DNA of 35,163 bases from Deltaproteobacteria bacterium (GCA_016219105.1 JACRCI010000012.1:1-35163), one strand, 5' to 3'. Numbered from the stretch's first letter, positions 1 through 8,783 are shown. Translations and numbers: made by a program. The notes: generated by a model not told the origin, from the sequence alone.

Positions 1-1
1 A

Positions 2-895
2 ATGGCAATATATGAGAAGAGCGTTATTATCGAAGGCGGATGGAAGGCCGTATTCAACGCGCGGGAGTGCACCGCCCCGCTTCAGTCTGAAGTAGAAAAA
101 GCGCTCGGCTCTCCCCGCATGCCCGAGGATTGGACGCTCGTCGGAAGTTCCTCCACGAGCAGGGTCTGGAAGTTCCGGGCGGCCGGGGAAAGCGAAAAAG
201 GTCTTGAAGGCAAGGGGAAATGGTATGTCTTCAAGGAGTTCCTTCCGAGGGGCTCCCTTGAGTCCTTGAAGGCGCGCGTTAGGGGGACCAGGGCCGAGAG
301 GGCCTGGAGGGGAGGCGGCCTCCTTGCAGAAAGGGGATTTCTTACGCCCCCGCTGGTGGCGTGGGGCGTTAAATTGAGGGGAGGGTTTCCGACGGCAAGG
401 AACTTCCTTGTCACCGGGTTTGTCCCCGGGGTTTCCGGACTTTTCACGTTCCTTAGAGACCGTTTCAATACCTGTAAGGGCGATGACCGCTTTTACATAA
501 AAAGGCGACTTGCCATAGGGCTCGGCTCCACCATCGGGAGAATGCACTCCGGGGGCGTCATACATGGGGATTTAAGACTCGATAATATCATGGTCACAAT
601 GCCCGAGGGGTGGGGGGCGCAGGGGCCGCGGTTTTACTTCATAGACAATGAGAGAAACGCCGTTTTTAAAAAGGCGACGCTTAAGCTCATAATAAAGAAC
701 CTTGTTCAGGTGAACATGGTTCTCCTTCCATGCGTAACAAGGTCGGACCGGATGCGCTTTTATCTCGCCTATCTCTCGAACAATAGCGCGATGCTGCCCC
801 TTAAGAAGACCCTTGCCGCGGAGGTCTGGGCCAAAACCATGGAGAGGCTCGGAAAGAAGTCTTTATTCGCCGGCCGGCCGATAGAGAAGAAATAG
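2..895 (+). CDS. LPS/Kdo-type small-molecule kinase (RfaP/InaA-like fold), possibly 5'-truncated
   Basis: This 297-residue protein looks like a lipopolysaccharide-kinase-family enzyme, a protein-kinase-like fold that phosphorylates core sugars on the cytoplasmic side. A candidate ATP-binding lysine is K78 (VFKEF). The catalytic loop HGDLRLDN starts at H188, with D190 as probable base and N195 as metal ligand. A DFG-equivalent D215 lies in FIDNE. It opens a packed run of polysaccharide genes and is followed 14 bases later by a GT4 glycosyltransferase, so a role in LPS core or O-chain decoration is inferred. The ATG lies at base 2, so the true start could be upstream of the window. The acceptor sugar cannot be read from the sequence. 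It is distinct in sequence from the two other kinases at 6101 and 6934. Confidence 0.75.
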   Translation: MAIYEKSVIIEGGWKAVFNARECTAPLQSEVEKALGSPRMPEDWTLVGSSSTSRVWKFRAAGESEKGLEGKGKWYVFKEFLPRGSLESLKARVRGTRAERAWRGGGLLAERGFLTPPLVAWGVKLRGGFPTARNFLVTGFVPGVSGLFTFLRDRFNTCKGDDRFYIKRRLAIGLGSTIGRMHSGGVIHGDLRLDNIMVTMPEGWGAQGPRFYFIDNERNAVFKKATLKLIIKNLVQVNMVLLPCVTRSDRMRFYLAYLSNNSAMLPLKKTLAAEVWAKTMERLGKKSLFAGRPIEKK

Positions 896-909
896 AGAAG
901 AAACGGACG

Positions 910-2022
910 ATGGGGAATCATACGCCGCCAGTCAAGGTTCTCGTGCTCGCGGGGAAATACAGGGGCGATTACCCGCTTTTAAACGGCATGGTGCTCGGGC
1001 TGGACCAGGATGCTTACGAGGCGAAGGTCTGCTACCTGAAGGGAAGGCCGGACGGCGGAAACTCCCTCGATGGATTGGGCAGGGCCGTTTATCTGGAGGA
1101 TGGCGGAACGCCGGGGAAGTCCCTCGTCAGGCTTTTGAAGAAGGAGAGGCCGCGGATCCTCCACTGCCACCGCCACGGGCCCACGGTCTACGGCGTTGTC
1201 GCGGGCGCAATCGCCGGGGTTGGGCACGTGATATCCCATGTCCACGGCCTGGGCCGGACGCGCAATTTCAAGAGGCGTCTTGCCAACTTTTTTATCCTCA
1301 AGCGCGTGGACAGGATACTTACGGTTTCAAACACGGTGAGGGAAGACGTTTTAAAAACTAACTGGGGCCTTCCTCCCTCGAAGGTCATAACGGTCTTAAA
1401 CGGCATTGACGCGGAGGGGATAGCCTTTGGCCCGGCCGCCAGAGAAAGGGCGCGGCTCAAGATGGGGGTGGGGAGCAAAGAATTCGTGCTTGGCACGGTC
1501 GGCAGGATGACCGAGACGAAGGGGCAGAGGCACCTCCTTTCGGCCTTCGCCGAGGTTGCGGGGAAGATACCGGGGCTGAGGCTCGTCGTGGCCGGCGAAG
1601 GCCCGGACGCGGGGTCTTTGAAGGAGCTGGCCGAGGGCCTCGGCATATCAGGGAAGGTGGCGTTTTTAGGGTTCAGAAGCGATGTCAGGGAACTTTTAAG
1701 CGGTCTCGACGTGTTTGTATTCCCTTCCCTGGCCGAGGGCCTTCCGCTGGCGCTGCTTGAGGCAATGGCCGCAGGGTTGCCGGTCGTGGCCTCAAGCGTC
1801 GGCGGAATCCCCGAGGTCTTCGGCGGATGCGACATGGGCAGGCTCGTTCCGGCAAAGGACCCGCAGGCCCTCGCCGTTGCCATAATGGAGATTTACTCGC
1901 TTGGGGAGGAGGGGAGAAACAGGATGGGGCAGGCCGCGAAAGGAAGGGTCTTTGAGGCGTTTACCCATAAGACCATGTGCAGATCCCTTACGGACGTTTA
2001 CCGCAGTGTCCTTGGGGCGTGA
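910..2022 (+). CDS. Glycosyltransferase family 4 (GT-B fold)
   Basis: A 370-residue retaining glycosyltransferase of the GT4 group. The N-terminal half resembles Glyco_transf_4 (acceptor domain, with an LHCHRHGP stretch and a GVGHVISHVHG segment). The C-terminal half is a Glycos_transf_1 domain with the motif LGTVGRMTETKGQ and the nucleotide-sugar-binding E-x7-E pair at E276/E284 within AEGLPLALLEAMAAGLPVV. There is no signal peptide or membrane segment, so it should be a cytosolic or membrane-peripheral enzyme adding a sugar to a lipid-linked or LPS-core acceptor. The methyltransferase follows after 6 bases, which indicates one transcription unit. Donor and acceptor are not predictable; GT4 members in such clusters often transfer mannose, glucose, galactose or heptose. 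Confidence 0.9.
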   Translation: MGNHTPPVKVLVLAGKYRGDYPLLNGMVLGLDQDAYEAKVCYLKGRPDGGNSLDGLGRAVYLEDGGTPGKSLVRLLKKERPRILHCHRHGPTVYGVVAGAIAGVGHVISHVHGLGRTRNFKRRLANFFILKRVDRILTVSNTVREDVLKTNWGLPPSKVITVLNGIDAEGIAFGPAARERARLKMGVGSKEFVLGTVGRMTETKGQRHLLSAFAEVAGKIPGLRLVVAGEGPDAGSLKELAEGLGISGKVAFLGFRSDVRELLSGLDVFVFPSLAEGLPLALLEAMAAGLPVVASSVGGIPEVFGGCDMGRLVPAKDPQALAVAIMEIYSLGEEGRNRMGQAAKGRVFEAFTHKTMCRSLTDVYRSVLGA

Positions 2023-2028
2023 CGGCGC

Positions 2029-2673
2029 ATGAAATTTAAAACCATCAAAAACCGGTTTGACGCCATGGAGCCGTATGTCAGGGGGAAGGCCGTCCTCGAC
2101 ATAGGATGCGTGGACGCAAGACCCGGCGGCGTGAGGAAGTACAGGATGACGGGCCTGCATCTTTTTTTAAAAGAACGCGCATCCAGCCTCGTCGGGGTTG
2201 ACGTGGACGAAGAGGGCGTAAGGCAGATGAAGTCCGAGGGGCTCGACGTTGTCGCGGCGGACTGCGAGCGTATGGACCTTCAAAGGCGATTCGACTGCAT
2301 CGTGGCCGGCGAGGTCATCGAGCACCTGAGTAACCCGGGTCTTTTCCTCGATAACATGCGCGGCCACCTCGTTGACAGAGGGGTTCTCGTAATCACCACC
2401 TCAAACGCCTTCGCGATAGGTAATTTCTACCGTATTTTAAGGACCAGCAGGATAAAGGTGCACGGCGAGCACACGTGCTGGTACGACCCTGTAACCCTCA
2501 CGCAGCTTCTCTCGAGGCACCGCTTCATGGTGGAGGGGTTGTTTTTTTCAAACAAGAGGAAGTGGTATGAAAGGAAGAACCTCCTCAAGTTGAAATACCA
2601 GGTGCCGAGGTTTTTTTCGCGCCTCAGGCCGTATTTCTCCGGCACGATAATAGCGGCCGCGAGGAAGGCCTGA
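2029..2673 (+). CDS. Class I SAM-dependent methyltransferase (Methyltransf_11/23 type)
   Basis: A 214-residue Rossmann-fold methyltransferase. Motif I is VLDIGCVDAR (residues 22-31). Its usual glycine-rich run is shortened, but the acidic motif II region (VGVDVDEEGV) and the post-II/IV region (CIVAGEVIEHL) are clear. The last 40 residues are basic and aromatic. Such proteins in O-antigen or LPS clusters methylate sugars or ubiquinone-like lipids; the context of flanking glycosyltransferases favours a glycan substrate, which is inference. The ATG follows the upstream stop by 6 bases with no strong Shine-Dalgarno, so translational coupling is likely. Confidence 0.82.
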   Translation: MKFKTIKNRFDAMEPYVRGKAVLDIGCVDARPGGVRKYRMTGLHLFLKERASSLVGVDVDEEGVRQMKSEGLDVVAADCERMDLQRRFDCIVAGEVIEHLSNPGLFLDNMRGHLVDRGVLVITTSNAFAIGNFYRILRTSRIKVHGEHTCWYDPVTLTQLLSRHRFMVEGLFFSNKRKWYERKNLLKLKYQVPRFFSRLRPYFSGTIIAAARKA

Positions 2674-2711
2674 GCGCCGCGGTGAGGTAAAAAAAGGGTG
2701 TTGAGGTCTTC

Positions 2712-3581
2712 GTGGTCATAGTCCATTTGAGCGGCGGCATAGGGAACCAGATGTTCCAGTACGCGGCCGGCCGCGCTCTTGCGCACATAAACGGCGTCGC
2801 GTTGAAACTCGATGTAACCTCCTTCGGCAGGACCCGCGGGAACGCAACGCAGAGGCAATACGCCCTGGGGGCGTTTGATATCGCCGGGGTCTTCGCCGCG
2901 CCGGAGGAGATAGAGAGGCTTAAGGACGGCGAAGGCAAACTCGTGAGACTTGCCAAACTTCTTGCCGGCAGGCGGAGCCGCGTCCGCGAAAAGCACTATC
3001 ACTTCGACCCGGAAGTGTTAAAATTCAGGGGGGACGCGTATCTCGACGGATACTGGCAGAGCGAGAGGTATTTCGTTGACATAGAAGACATTATACGGAG
3101 GGAATTCACCATAAGGGTTGAGCCGGACGAACTCAACAGGAAGATGGCGGAGACGATAGGGGGGATGGAGTCCGTTTCCATCCACTTCAGAAGAGGCGAC
3201 TACGTTTCCAATCCTGTCGTAAGCCGCGCCATCGGAACCCTCCCGTTGGAGTATTATTCCGCGGCCGTGGAAAGGTTACGCGCGCACGTGGCGCATCCGC
3301 ATTTTTTCGTATTTTCCGACGACGTCCCGTGGGTGAAGGAAAACCTCAGGATAGGTTGTCCCGTGACCTTCGTGGACCACAACGGTCCGGATAAGGCGTA
3401 TGAGGATTTAAGGCTCATGAGCTCCTGCAGGCACCATATCATCGCGAACAGCTCGTTCGGCTGGTGGGGGGCGTGGCTCGCAAAAAACCCGGCCAAGACC
3501 GTCATCGCCCCGTTGAAATGGTTCGCGCGAAAGGACGTGGACACCCGGGACCTGATACCGGAGAAATGGATAAGGATATAG
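2712..3581 (+). CDS. Glycosyltransferase family 11, alpha-1,2-fucosyltransferase-like
   Basis: This 289-residue protein matches GT11 across its length. The N-terminus carries HLSGGIGNQMFQYAAGRALA (residues 5-24), the family hallmark. The HxRRxDY-type donor-binding motif appears as IHFRRGDYV near residue 158. The C-terminal SSFGWWGAWL motif lies near residue 246. Family members transfer L-fucose from GDP-fucose to galactose in alpha-1,2 linkage, as in Lewis-type antigens or O-antigen repeats. No GDP-fucose synthesis genes are present in this window. The start is a GTG placed at the family's usual N-terminus. A neighbouring TTG 11 bases upstream is out of frame. The 3' end overlaps the next gene by 16 bases. 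Fucose specificity is inferred from family membership. Confidence 0.88.
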   Translation: MVIVHLSGGIGNQMFQYAAGRALAHINGVALKLDVTSFGRTRGNATQRQYALGAFDIAGVFAAPEEIERLKDGEGKLVRLAKLLAGRRSRVREKHYHFDPEVLKFRGDAYLDGYWQSERYFVDIEDIIRREFTIRVEPDELNRKMAETIGGMESVSIHFRRGDYVSNPVVSRAIGTLPLEYYSAAVERLRAHVAHPHFFVFSDDVPWVKENLRIGCPVTFVDHNGPDKAYEDLRLMSSCRHHIIANSSFGWWGAWLAKNPAKTVIAPLKWFARKDVDTRDLIPEKWIRI

Positions 3582-4306
3582 AGGCCGTGCCGTTCAGTCT
3601 GAAAGAAGGCTATAAAAAACTCAAGAAAAGCCTGAAGCGAGGGTATAAGAAATCCTATTCCCAGTCAGGCGAGGACACTATCGTCGCGCTCATCTTCGGG
3701 GCCATACGCATCAAGAGGCCGAGTTGCCTGGACATCGGCGCGCACGACCCGGTTCTGTTGAATAACACCTACCTTTTTTATGAAAGGGGGTCGAGCGGCG
3801 TGAACATAGAGCCGAACCCAATCCTGTTCAAAAGGCTTGAGTCCAGAAGGCGCCGCGACGTTAATCTTAACGCCGGGGTTGCGGCGAGCGCCGGCGTCCT
3901 CGATTTTTACGTCATGACGTCGGAGGACAATACGCTCCATACGTTCTCGAAGGAGACGGCTGAAAGGTACTCAGGCTACGGCACTCAGGCAATCAAAGAG
4001 GTTTTAAGGATCAACACGGTGAACGTCAACGACGTCATGCGTGAGTATTTCAGTCCGAAGCCGAATTTCGTATCCATGGACATAGAGGGCCTTGAGATGG
4101 AGGTCTTGAGAAGTTTTGATTTCAAGAATTTCAGACCCGAGGTTTTCTGCATAGAGACCATCCTCTACACCGAGGACGGTTCCGAGGGCAAGGTCGCGGA
4201 GATAATAGATTTCATGAAGTCCGCGGGATACATGGTTTTTGCCGACACGTATATAAACACCATATTCGTGGATTCCCGGGTGTGGAAAAACAGGCCCCGG
4301 CGCTAA
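3566..4306 (+). CDS. FkbM-family methyltransferase (first of two)
   Basis: A 246-residue FkbM-type SAM-dependent O-methyltransferase. The N-terminal basic segment is followed by SQSGEDT (residues 32-38), a common opening of this subfamily, then motif I CLDIGAHDP (residues 54-62) and the downstream FVSMDIEGLEMEVL motif. FkbM proteins methylate hydroxyls on polyketides, and in surface-glycan clusters they methylate sugars; the latter fits here. I chose the ATG at 3566, which overlaps the fucosyltransferase end. An in-frame start at 3464 exists, but it would lie deep inside the upstream gene and add residues unlike the family. The stop overlaps the start of the second FkbM gene by one base (TAATG). 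Confidence 0.85.
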   Translation: MDKDIEAVPFSLKEGYKKLKKSLKRGYKKSYSQSGEDTIVALIFGAIRIKRPSCLDIGAHDPVLLNNTYLFYERGSSGVNIEPNPILFKRLESRRRRDVNLNAGVAASAGVLDFYVMTSEDNTLHTFSKETAERYSGYGTQAIKEVLRINTVNVNDVMREYFSPKPNFVSMDIEGLEMEVLRSFDFKNFRPEVFCIETILYTEDGSEGKVAEIIDFMKSAGYMVFADTYINTIFVDSRVWKNRPRR

Positions 4307-5172
4307 TGGGGGCCTCCGTGGAAACCCCGGAGGGGATGATGGGCTTAAAACAGCCGAAACCCATGAAGAGGATATTGAAGAGGCTCTCGCCTGTACTCGG
4401 CAAGAGGCGGTTTCAGAGGTTTTTCGAGGCCATGCACGCGATATCCCTCGCGGGCATGAATTTCGGGGTGGGCGGCAACCCGGAAAAAAGCGGGGAGATA
4501 GCCGCGGCAAGATATGTCGCGGGGAAACTCGGTGGCGTGCAAGGGGCCGTTATTTTCGACGTCGGGGCCAACGTGGGCACGTACGCCCTCCTCCTTCTCG
4601 ACAATATTAAATGCGCGGGACTGAAGATATTCGCCTTCGAGCCCTCGACAGAAGCGTTCAGCAAGCTTGAACGCAACGTGGCCGGCAGGAAAAACATCAG
4701 CCCGTGGAACCTCGGCCTCGGCGAGGAGGACGGGCTGGCGACCCTGTTCTACGATTCTCCCGCTTCAACCCTGGCCAGCGTGTATAAAAGGAGGCTCGAC
4801 CACCTCAATATCGCCGTCGGCCTGAACGAGGACGTAAGGATGAGGACGATTGACTCGTTCTGCGGGGAAAACGGGATAGACCGGATAAATTTCCTCAAAC
4901 TCGACGTCGAGGGGCACGAACTCAGCGTGCTGAAAGGGGCCAAAAGGATGATGGAATCCGGCGCCATAGATTTCATCCAGTTCGAATTCGGCGGCTGCAA
5001 CATAGATTCAAGGACTTATTTCCAGGATATGTTCTACCTTTTAAAACCGCGATACGACATCTACCGGGTATTGAAAAACGGGCTTTATCCGGTCCGCGAG
5101 TACATGGAGACACATGAGATATTCATTACGACCAACTATCTGGCCGAGAATAAACACCTCCGCCGTACGTGA
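4306..5172 (+). CDS. FkbM-family methyltransferase (second of two)
   Basis: A 288-residue FkbM-type methyltransferase. Motif I is VIFDVGANVGTYALLLL (residues 82-98), followed by FAFEPSTEAF (acidic loop) and the FLKLDVEGHELSVLKGA motif. It has a longer N-terminal leader than its neighbour (about 80 residues before motif I against 54). The two proteins share the fold but not close sequence, so they probably act on different hydroxyls or sugars. The ATG at 4306 gives a one-base stop/start overlap with the upstream gene. A GTG at 4282 in the same frame is an alternative, and ATGs at 4336/4339 could also serve. O-methylation of a surface glycan is inferred from family and context. Confidence 0.85.
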   Translation: MGASVETPEGMMGLKQPKPMKRILKRLSPVLGKRRFQRFFEAMHAISLAGMNFGVGGNPEKSGEIAAARYVAGKLGGVQGAVIFDVGANVGTYALLLLDNIKCAGLKIFAFEPSTEAFSKLERNVAGRKNISPWNLGLGEEDGLATLFYDSPASTLASVYKRRLDHLNIAVGLNEDVRMRTIDSFCGENGIDRINFLKLDVEGHELSVLKGAKRMMESGAIDFIQFEFGGCNIDSRTYFQDMFYLLKPRYDIYRVLKNGLYPVREYMETHEIFITTNYLAENKHLRRT

Positions 5173-5187
5173 ACAGGGTGATGCGCC

Positions 5188-6120
5188 ATGGATAAGCCGG
5201 CGCCTTTGGTGACCGTGGTCGTGCCGACCTACAACCACGAAAACTATGTGCTGGACTGCATAACGAGCATACTCGAAGAGGACTATCCGGCCATTGAACT
5301 GATAGTGATAAACGACGGCTCGACGGACTCGACCGACTTGAGGATACGGGGATTCATCAAAAAGAGCGGCCGCGGTTTCAAGTATATATCCAAACCGAAC
5401 GAGGGCGTATGCAGGACGATGAACCTCGGCCTGGGCATGGCGAAAGGCAAATACTTCTGCGAGGTGTGCTCCGACGACATACTCCTTCCGGGCGGCATAA
5501 GGAAAAGGGTGGACTATCTTGAGGCAAACCCGGCCGTGGACGCGGTCTTCGGCCATGTGGAGATGATGGACGCCTCAGGCCGGTCGTTCGACCGCGAGGG
5601 CGAGGGAAGGAAAAAGGCGTATACGAGCGCCGACCATACCTTTGAGGACTTCGTGAAAGGCGACGCGTTCATAATAGTCCACGCCGGGATGTACAAGACC
5701 TCTGTGTTAAGAGACCTCAAGGTGTTCGACGGGGATTTTTACACCGAGGATACATACGCGCAGTGTCTTCTGGCAATGCACCCCAATATCGCCTCTATCG
5801 GCGAGACGGTGCTGCGTTACAGGCGGCACGATACCAATATTTCGAAGACCATGCGCCTGAGCATAAGGCGGGATAAGGTGATGGCCTTCGAGAAGCTTTA
5901 CGCGTCCGCCGGCGAGGGCCGCTTGAAAGAGGTCATAAGGAGGCAGCTCTTCACGGAATACCTTAAATACGTCAAGGTCGGACTTCAGCAGGGCGTTAAC
6001 AGGGGTCTCCTGACGAGGGAGGTCGGAAAGGCCATTGGTATCCGCCCCTGGTCGTTCAAGGCGTTTTATTATATGCTTGTGTGCATGATGAGGGGGCGGC
6101 TTGATAAAAGGCGCGCGTGA
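5188..6120 (+). CDS. Glycosyltransferase family 2 (GT-A fold)
   Basis: A 310-residue inverting GT2-type glycosyltransferase. The N-terminal nucleotide-binding motifs are VTVVVPTYNHENYV (residues 8-21) and VINDGSTDS. The metal-binding DXD equivalent lies in VCSDDILLPGG near residue 96. The C-terminal third is basic and partly hydrophobic (AFYYMLVCMMRG), suggesting peripheral membrane association but no clear transmembrane helix. It starts with an ATG 15 bases after the second FkbM gene and overlaps the next kinase by 20 bases. A role as chain-extending or core glycosyltransferase is inferred; the sugar is unknown. Confidence 0.88.
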   Translation: MDKPAPLVTVVVPTYNHENYVLDCITSILEEDYPAIELIVINDGSTDSTDLRIRGFIKKSGRGFKYISKPNEGVCRTMNLGLGMAKGKYFCEVCSDDILLPGGIRKRVDYLEANPAVDAVFGHVEMMDASGRSFDREGEGRKKAYTSADHTFEDFVKGDAFIIVHAGMYKTSVLRDLKVFDGDFYTEDTYAQCLLAMHPNIASIGETVLRYRRHDTNISKTMRLSIRRDKVMAFEKLYASAGEGRLKEVIRRQLFTEYLKYVKVGLQQGVNRGLLTREVGKAIGIRPWSFKAFYYMLVCMMRGRLDKRRA

Positions 6121-6946
6121 GGCGGTTTTGAAATACCAGGAGATGGACATAAGCACTGTGGATAAGAGGGGGAGGTTAGTTGAAACCGGGCATACCGCCG
6201 GGATAATGTCCCTTCTTGAAGGAGTGGACGGGCTTATGGATGATACCCGGCGCTTTACGCTCATAAAAGACGACCGCGCCACAACGGTGGGTGTGGCAGG
6301 CGGGCCTCAGGCCGGTCTTCCGTTTGACGTCGTCATCAAGCGTTTCAACTATAAAGGGGCGTTGCATTCCATGGCGAAAAGGTTTTCCGGCACGAGGGCT
6401 CGCCGGCTCTACGGCCTTACCCTCGAGCTTTTCAAAAGGGGGCTTGGCGTCCCCGATCCAATAGGGTTTCTGGAGGACGTCAGAGGAAGGAATTCCTTTT
6501 ACGTCTCAAAATTTATTGCCGGCGCGGAAAACCTCGCGCTCATGTGGAAGGACGGGAGATTCGAAGAGCCGCACGCGCTTACGGCCGCTCTCGCGGGCGC
6601 CATCGCCGGCTGGCACGCCAGGGGCGCGGTCCACGGAGACCTCAAGTGGTCCAACATGCTTGTGAAAAAAGGCGGCAGGGTTCCGACGTGTTTTTTCATT
6701 GACCTCGACAACGCCCGGCTCTATCCCGAGGCCAACTTGAAGGGCATGGTCAAGGACCTTGAACGGTTTTACAGGTACGCGTTGAGGCTCGGGGCGCGGG
6801 AATGGGTGGACGAGGAATTCCTTCCAGCCTACCTGAAGGCCCTGCCGGAGAGGATACGGGAGAAGATAGGCCCCGATAGGATTAATAAGATACGGGAAGA
6901 CGCCGGGAAAAAAAGCGCGCGCAAGAGAGCGGGATGCGGTTCATAA
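6101..6946 (+). CDS. LPS kinase-like protein (RIO/Kdo kinase superfamily)
   Basis: A 281-residue protein-kinase-like enzyme of the lipopolysaccharide-kinase superfamily. A probable ATP-site lysine sits in FDVVIKRFNYKG. The catalytic loop AVHGDLKWSNML has H178, D180 and N185, and the metal-binding aspartate is D201 in FFIDLDNARLY. The TTG start at 6101 overlaps the GT2 gene and has a purine-rich AGGGGG about 5 bases upstream. An in-frame ATG at 6143 is an alternative; its AGGAG is directly adjacent, which is too close. The gene overlaps the following WaaP-like kinase by 13 bases, so the two are probably made together. Phosphorylation of LPS core sugars is the family role; the exact target is unknown. 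Confidence 0.77.
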   Translation: MIKGAREAVLKYQEMDISTVDKRGRLVETGHTAGIMSLLEGVDGLMDDTRRFTLIKDDRATTVGVAGGPQAGLPFDVVIKRFNYKGALHSMAKRFSGTRARRLYGLTLELFKRGLGVPDPIGFLEDVRGRNSFYVSKFIAGAENLALMWKDGRFEEPHALTAALAGAIAGWHARGAVHGDLKWSNMLVKKGGRVPTCFFIDLDNARLYPEANLKGMVKDLERFYRYALRLGAREWVDEEFLPAYLKALPERIREKIGPDRINKIREDAGKKSARKRAGCGS

Positions 6947-7791
6947 GGCACAATGACCTGATAATAAACGAAAAGTTCCTCGGACTTTTAAAGGCCAACG
7001 GCCTCGACGGCCTTGACGTCCTTATGGATTACGGCGGCGGCAATACCGTTATCGTAAAGCGCAAAGCCGCGAGGAGCGTCGTAAGGTTCGACCTCGGCGG
7101 CGCGGAGGGAAAAAAAACGTTTTATCTCAAGCGCCATTGCCGTTCAGTCGAGGCGAGGGTCAAGAGGCTTTTTTCCTTAAGCCTCGCTGCGGACGGCAGG
7201 AACGAATGGGAGAAGATAATCCTTTTGACCGAACTCGGTTTCCCGACCATGGTCCCCGTGGCTTACGGCGAGAAGGCCGGCGGGGGCTCGTTTACCCTTA
7301 CCGAAGAGCTTTACGGCTGCGTGCGGGTCGAGGACTACATCCCGGCCCTCTCATCCCGGCTGAAGGGGTTTGACGGCGTAATCGAAAAAAGGCGGCTTAT
7401 AAAAAGGCTGGCCCTTCTCGCAAGGGAGTTTCACGCGAAGGGATTCAACCACCAGGATTTTTACCTGTGTCATTTTTTCATAAGGCCGGCAACAGGCGAG
7501 TTTTTCATCGTGGACGTGCAGCGGGTGCAGAAAAGGGACGGCCTTCCGGCACTGAGGTGGGACGCAAAGGACAGGTGGGTGGTAAAAGACCTTGCGCAGT
7601 TCGCGTTTTCGGCGAAGAATACGGAGAATTTTTCGTCCGCCGACCTGGTGAGGTTCGGTCACGCCTATCTCGGAAAGGACAGATTCGGCCGCGAGGATAA
7701 GAAAAGGATACGCGGGATACTGGCGAAATCCCGAAGGATAGCAAGGCACGACGCGAAATTGCTTGAGCGCATGAAAAGGGAGGGTAGATGA
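6934..7791 (+). CDS. WaaP/RfaP-like LPS core heptose kinase
   Basis: A 285-residue kinase closest in motif content to WaaP (heptose I kinase). The catalytic loop reads FNHQDFYLCHFFI with H173, D175 and C179-H180; WaaP enzymes carry the similar HRDCYICHF. The metal-binding aspartate is D194 in FFIVDVQRV, and a candidate lysine sits in TFYLKRHCRS. WaaP phosphorylates inner-core heptose on the cytoplasmic face of the inner membrane. A heptose-phosphate kinase gene (hldA) lies one gene further on, which fits a heptose-containing core. The ATG start overlaps the upstream kinase by 13 bases, and the end overlaps the epimerase start as ATGA. Assignment to heptose rather than another sugar is inference from motif similarity. 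Confidence 0.8.
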   Translation: MRFIRHNDLIINEKFLGLLKANGLDGLDVLMDYGGGNTVIVKRKAARSVVRFDLGGAEGKKTFYLKRHCRSVEARVKRLFSLSLAADGRNEWEKIILLTELGFPTMVPVAYGEKAGGGSFTLTEELYGCVRVEDYIPALSSRLKGFDGVIEKRRLIKRLALLAREFHAKGFNHQDFYLCHFFIRPATGEFFIVDVQRVQKRDGLPALRWDAKDRWVVKDLAQFAFSAKNTENFSSADLVRFGHAYLGKDRFGREDKKRIRGILAKSRRIARHDAKLLERMKREGR

Positions 7792-8783
7792 CATATCCGG
7801 AATTCGGCGGCAAAAGGCGCCGTTTCCTCGTAACGGGCGGGGCCGGGTTCATCGGGTCCAACCTCGCGTTGAGCCTCGTTGAAAACGGGCAGGACGTGGT
7901 CGTGCTGGATAACCTCTCAACCGGCAGGAGGAGGAACATCGAAGACATCGCCGCGTTTATGAGAGAGGGAGGCATACCCGCGGAGCGCTTCCGTTTCGCC
8001 GAGGGCGATATAAGGGACAGGCGCGCGTGCGTGCAGGCGGCCGTTGGGGCGGATTTTATCCTGCATAACGCCGCGCTCGGAAGCGTGCCGCGCTCGATAG
8101 AAGACCCGGTCACCTCCGCCGAGGTCAACGTGACCGGCACGGTGAACATGCTCTTTGCCGCCAAGGAGAACGGGGTGAAACGGTTCGTCTACGCGTCGAG
8201 TTCCTCGGTCTACGGGGACTCGGCGGCGCTGCCGAAGGTCGAGGGGGGGGAGGGGAGACCCCTTTCCCCGTACGCGGCGAGCAAGATTGCATCCGAGCTC
8301 TATGCCAGGAACTTTCAGGACGTATACGGCCTTCCGGTCATCGGGCTCAGGTATTTCAACGTCTTTGGCCCGAGGCAGGACGCCCTTTCCCCGTATGCCG
8401 CGGTCATACCCATATTCATAAGAAGCCTTATGGACGACGTCCCGCCGACGATAAACGGCGACGGAGAAACCACGAGGGACTTCACCTATGTGGAAAACGT
8501 CGTGCAGGCCAACTTCAAGGCCGTCTTTGCGGACCCCCGCGCAAGCGGTGCGGCCTATAACATAGCCTGCGCGAAAAGGGCGTCGCTCAACGACCTCTAC
8601 TCCGGGATTGCGTCGCTCCTTGGTAAAAAAATAAAACCCGTCTACGGCCCGGAAAGAAAAGGGGACGTGCGCCACAGTTTCGCCGACATAGGGATGGCGA
8701 GAGAGCGTCTGGGATACAATCCCGTGATAGGATTTGAAAAAGGGCTTGAGCTTTCGATAGAATGGTACAGAGACAACCTCTGA
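7788..8783 (+). CDS. SDR-family UDP-sugar 4-epimerase (WbpP/TviC-like)
   Basis: A 331-residue extended short-chain dehydrogenase. The NAD-binding motif is VTGGAGFIGSN near the N-terminus, and DNLSTGRRRN is the usual acidic loop. The catalytic set is the serine run YASSSSVYG with Y162 and K166 in SPYAASK. The HNAALGSVPRSI stretch is characteristic of the UDP-GlcNAc 4-epimerase (WbpP/Gne) subgroup rather than GalE. The likely reaction is interconversion of UDP-GlcNAc (or its uronate) and the galacto form to feed the glycosyltransferases upstream. The start overlaps the preceding kinase stop (ATGA). It is the last gene of the cluster. Substrate assignment within the 4-epimerases is moderately certain. 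Confidence 0.88.
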   Translation: MTYPEFGGKRRRFLVTGGAGFIGSNLALSLVENGQDVVVLDNLSTGRRRNIEDIAAFMREGGIPAERFRFAEGDIRDRRACVQAAVGADFILHNAALGSVPRSIEDPVTSAEVNVTGTVNMLFAAKENGVKRFVYASSSSVYGDSAALPKVEGGEGRPLSPYAASKIASELYARNFQDVYGLPVIGLRYFNVFGPRQDALSPYAAVIPIFIRSLMDDVPPTINGDGETTRDFTYVENVVQANFKAVFADPRASGAAYNIACAKRASLNDLYSGIASLLGKKIKPVYGPERKGDVRHSFADIGMARERLGYNPVIGFEKGLELSIEWYRDNL

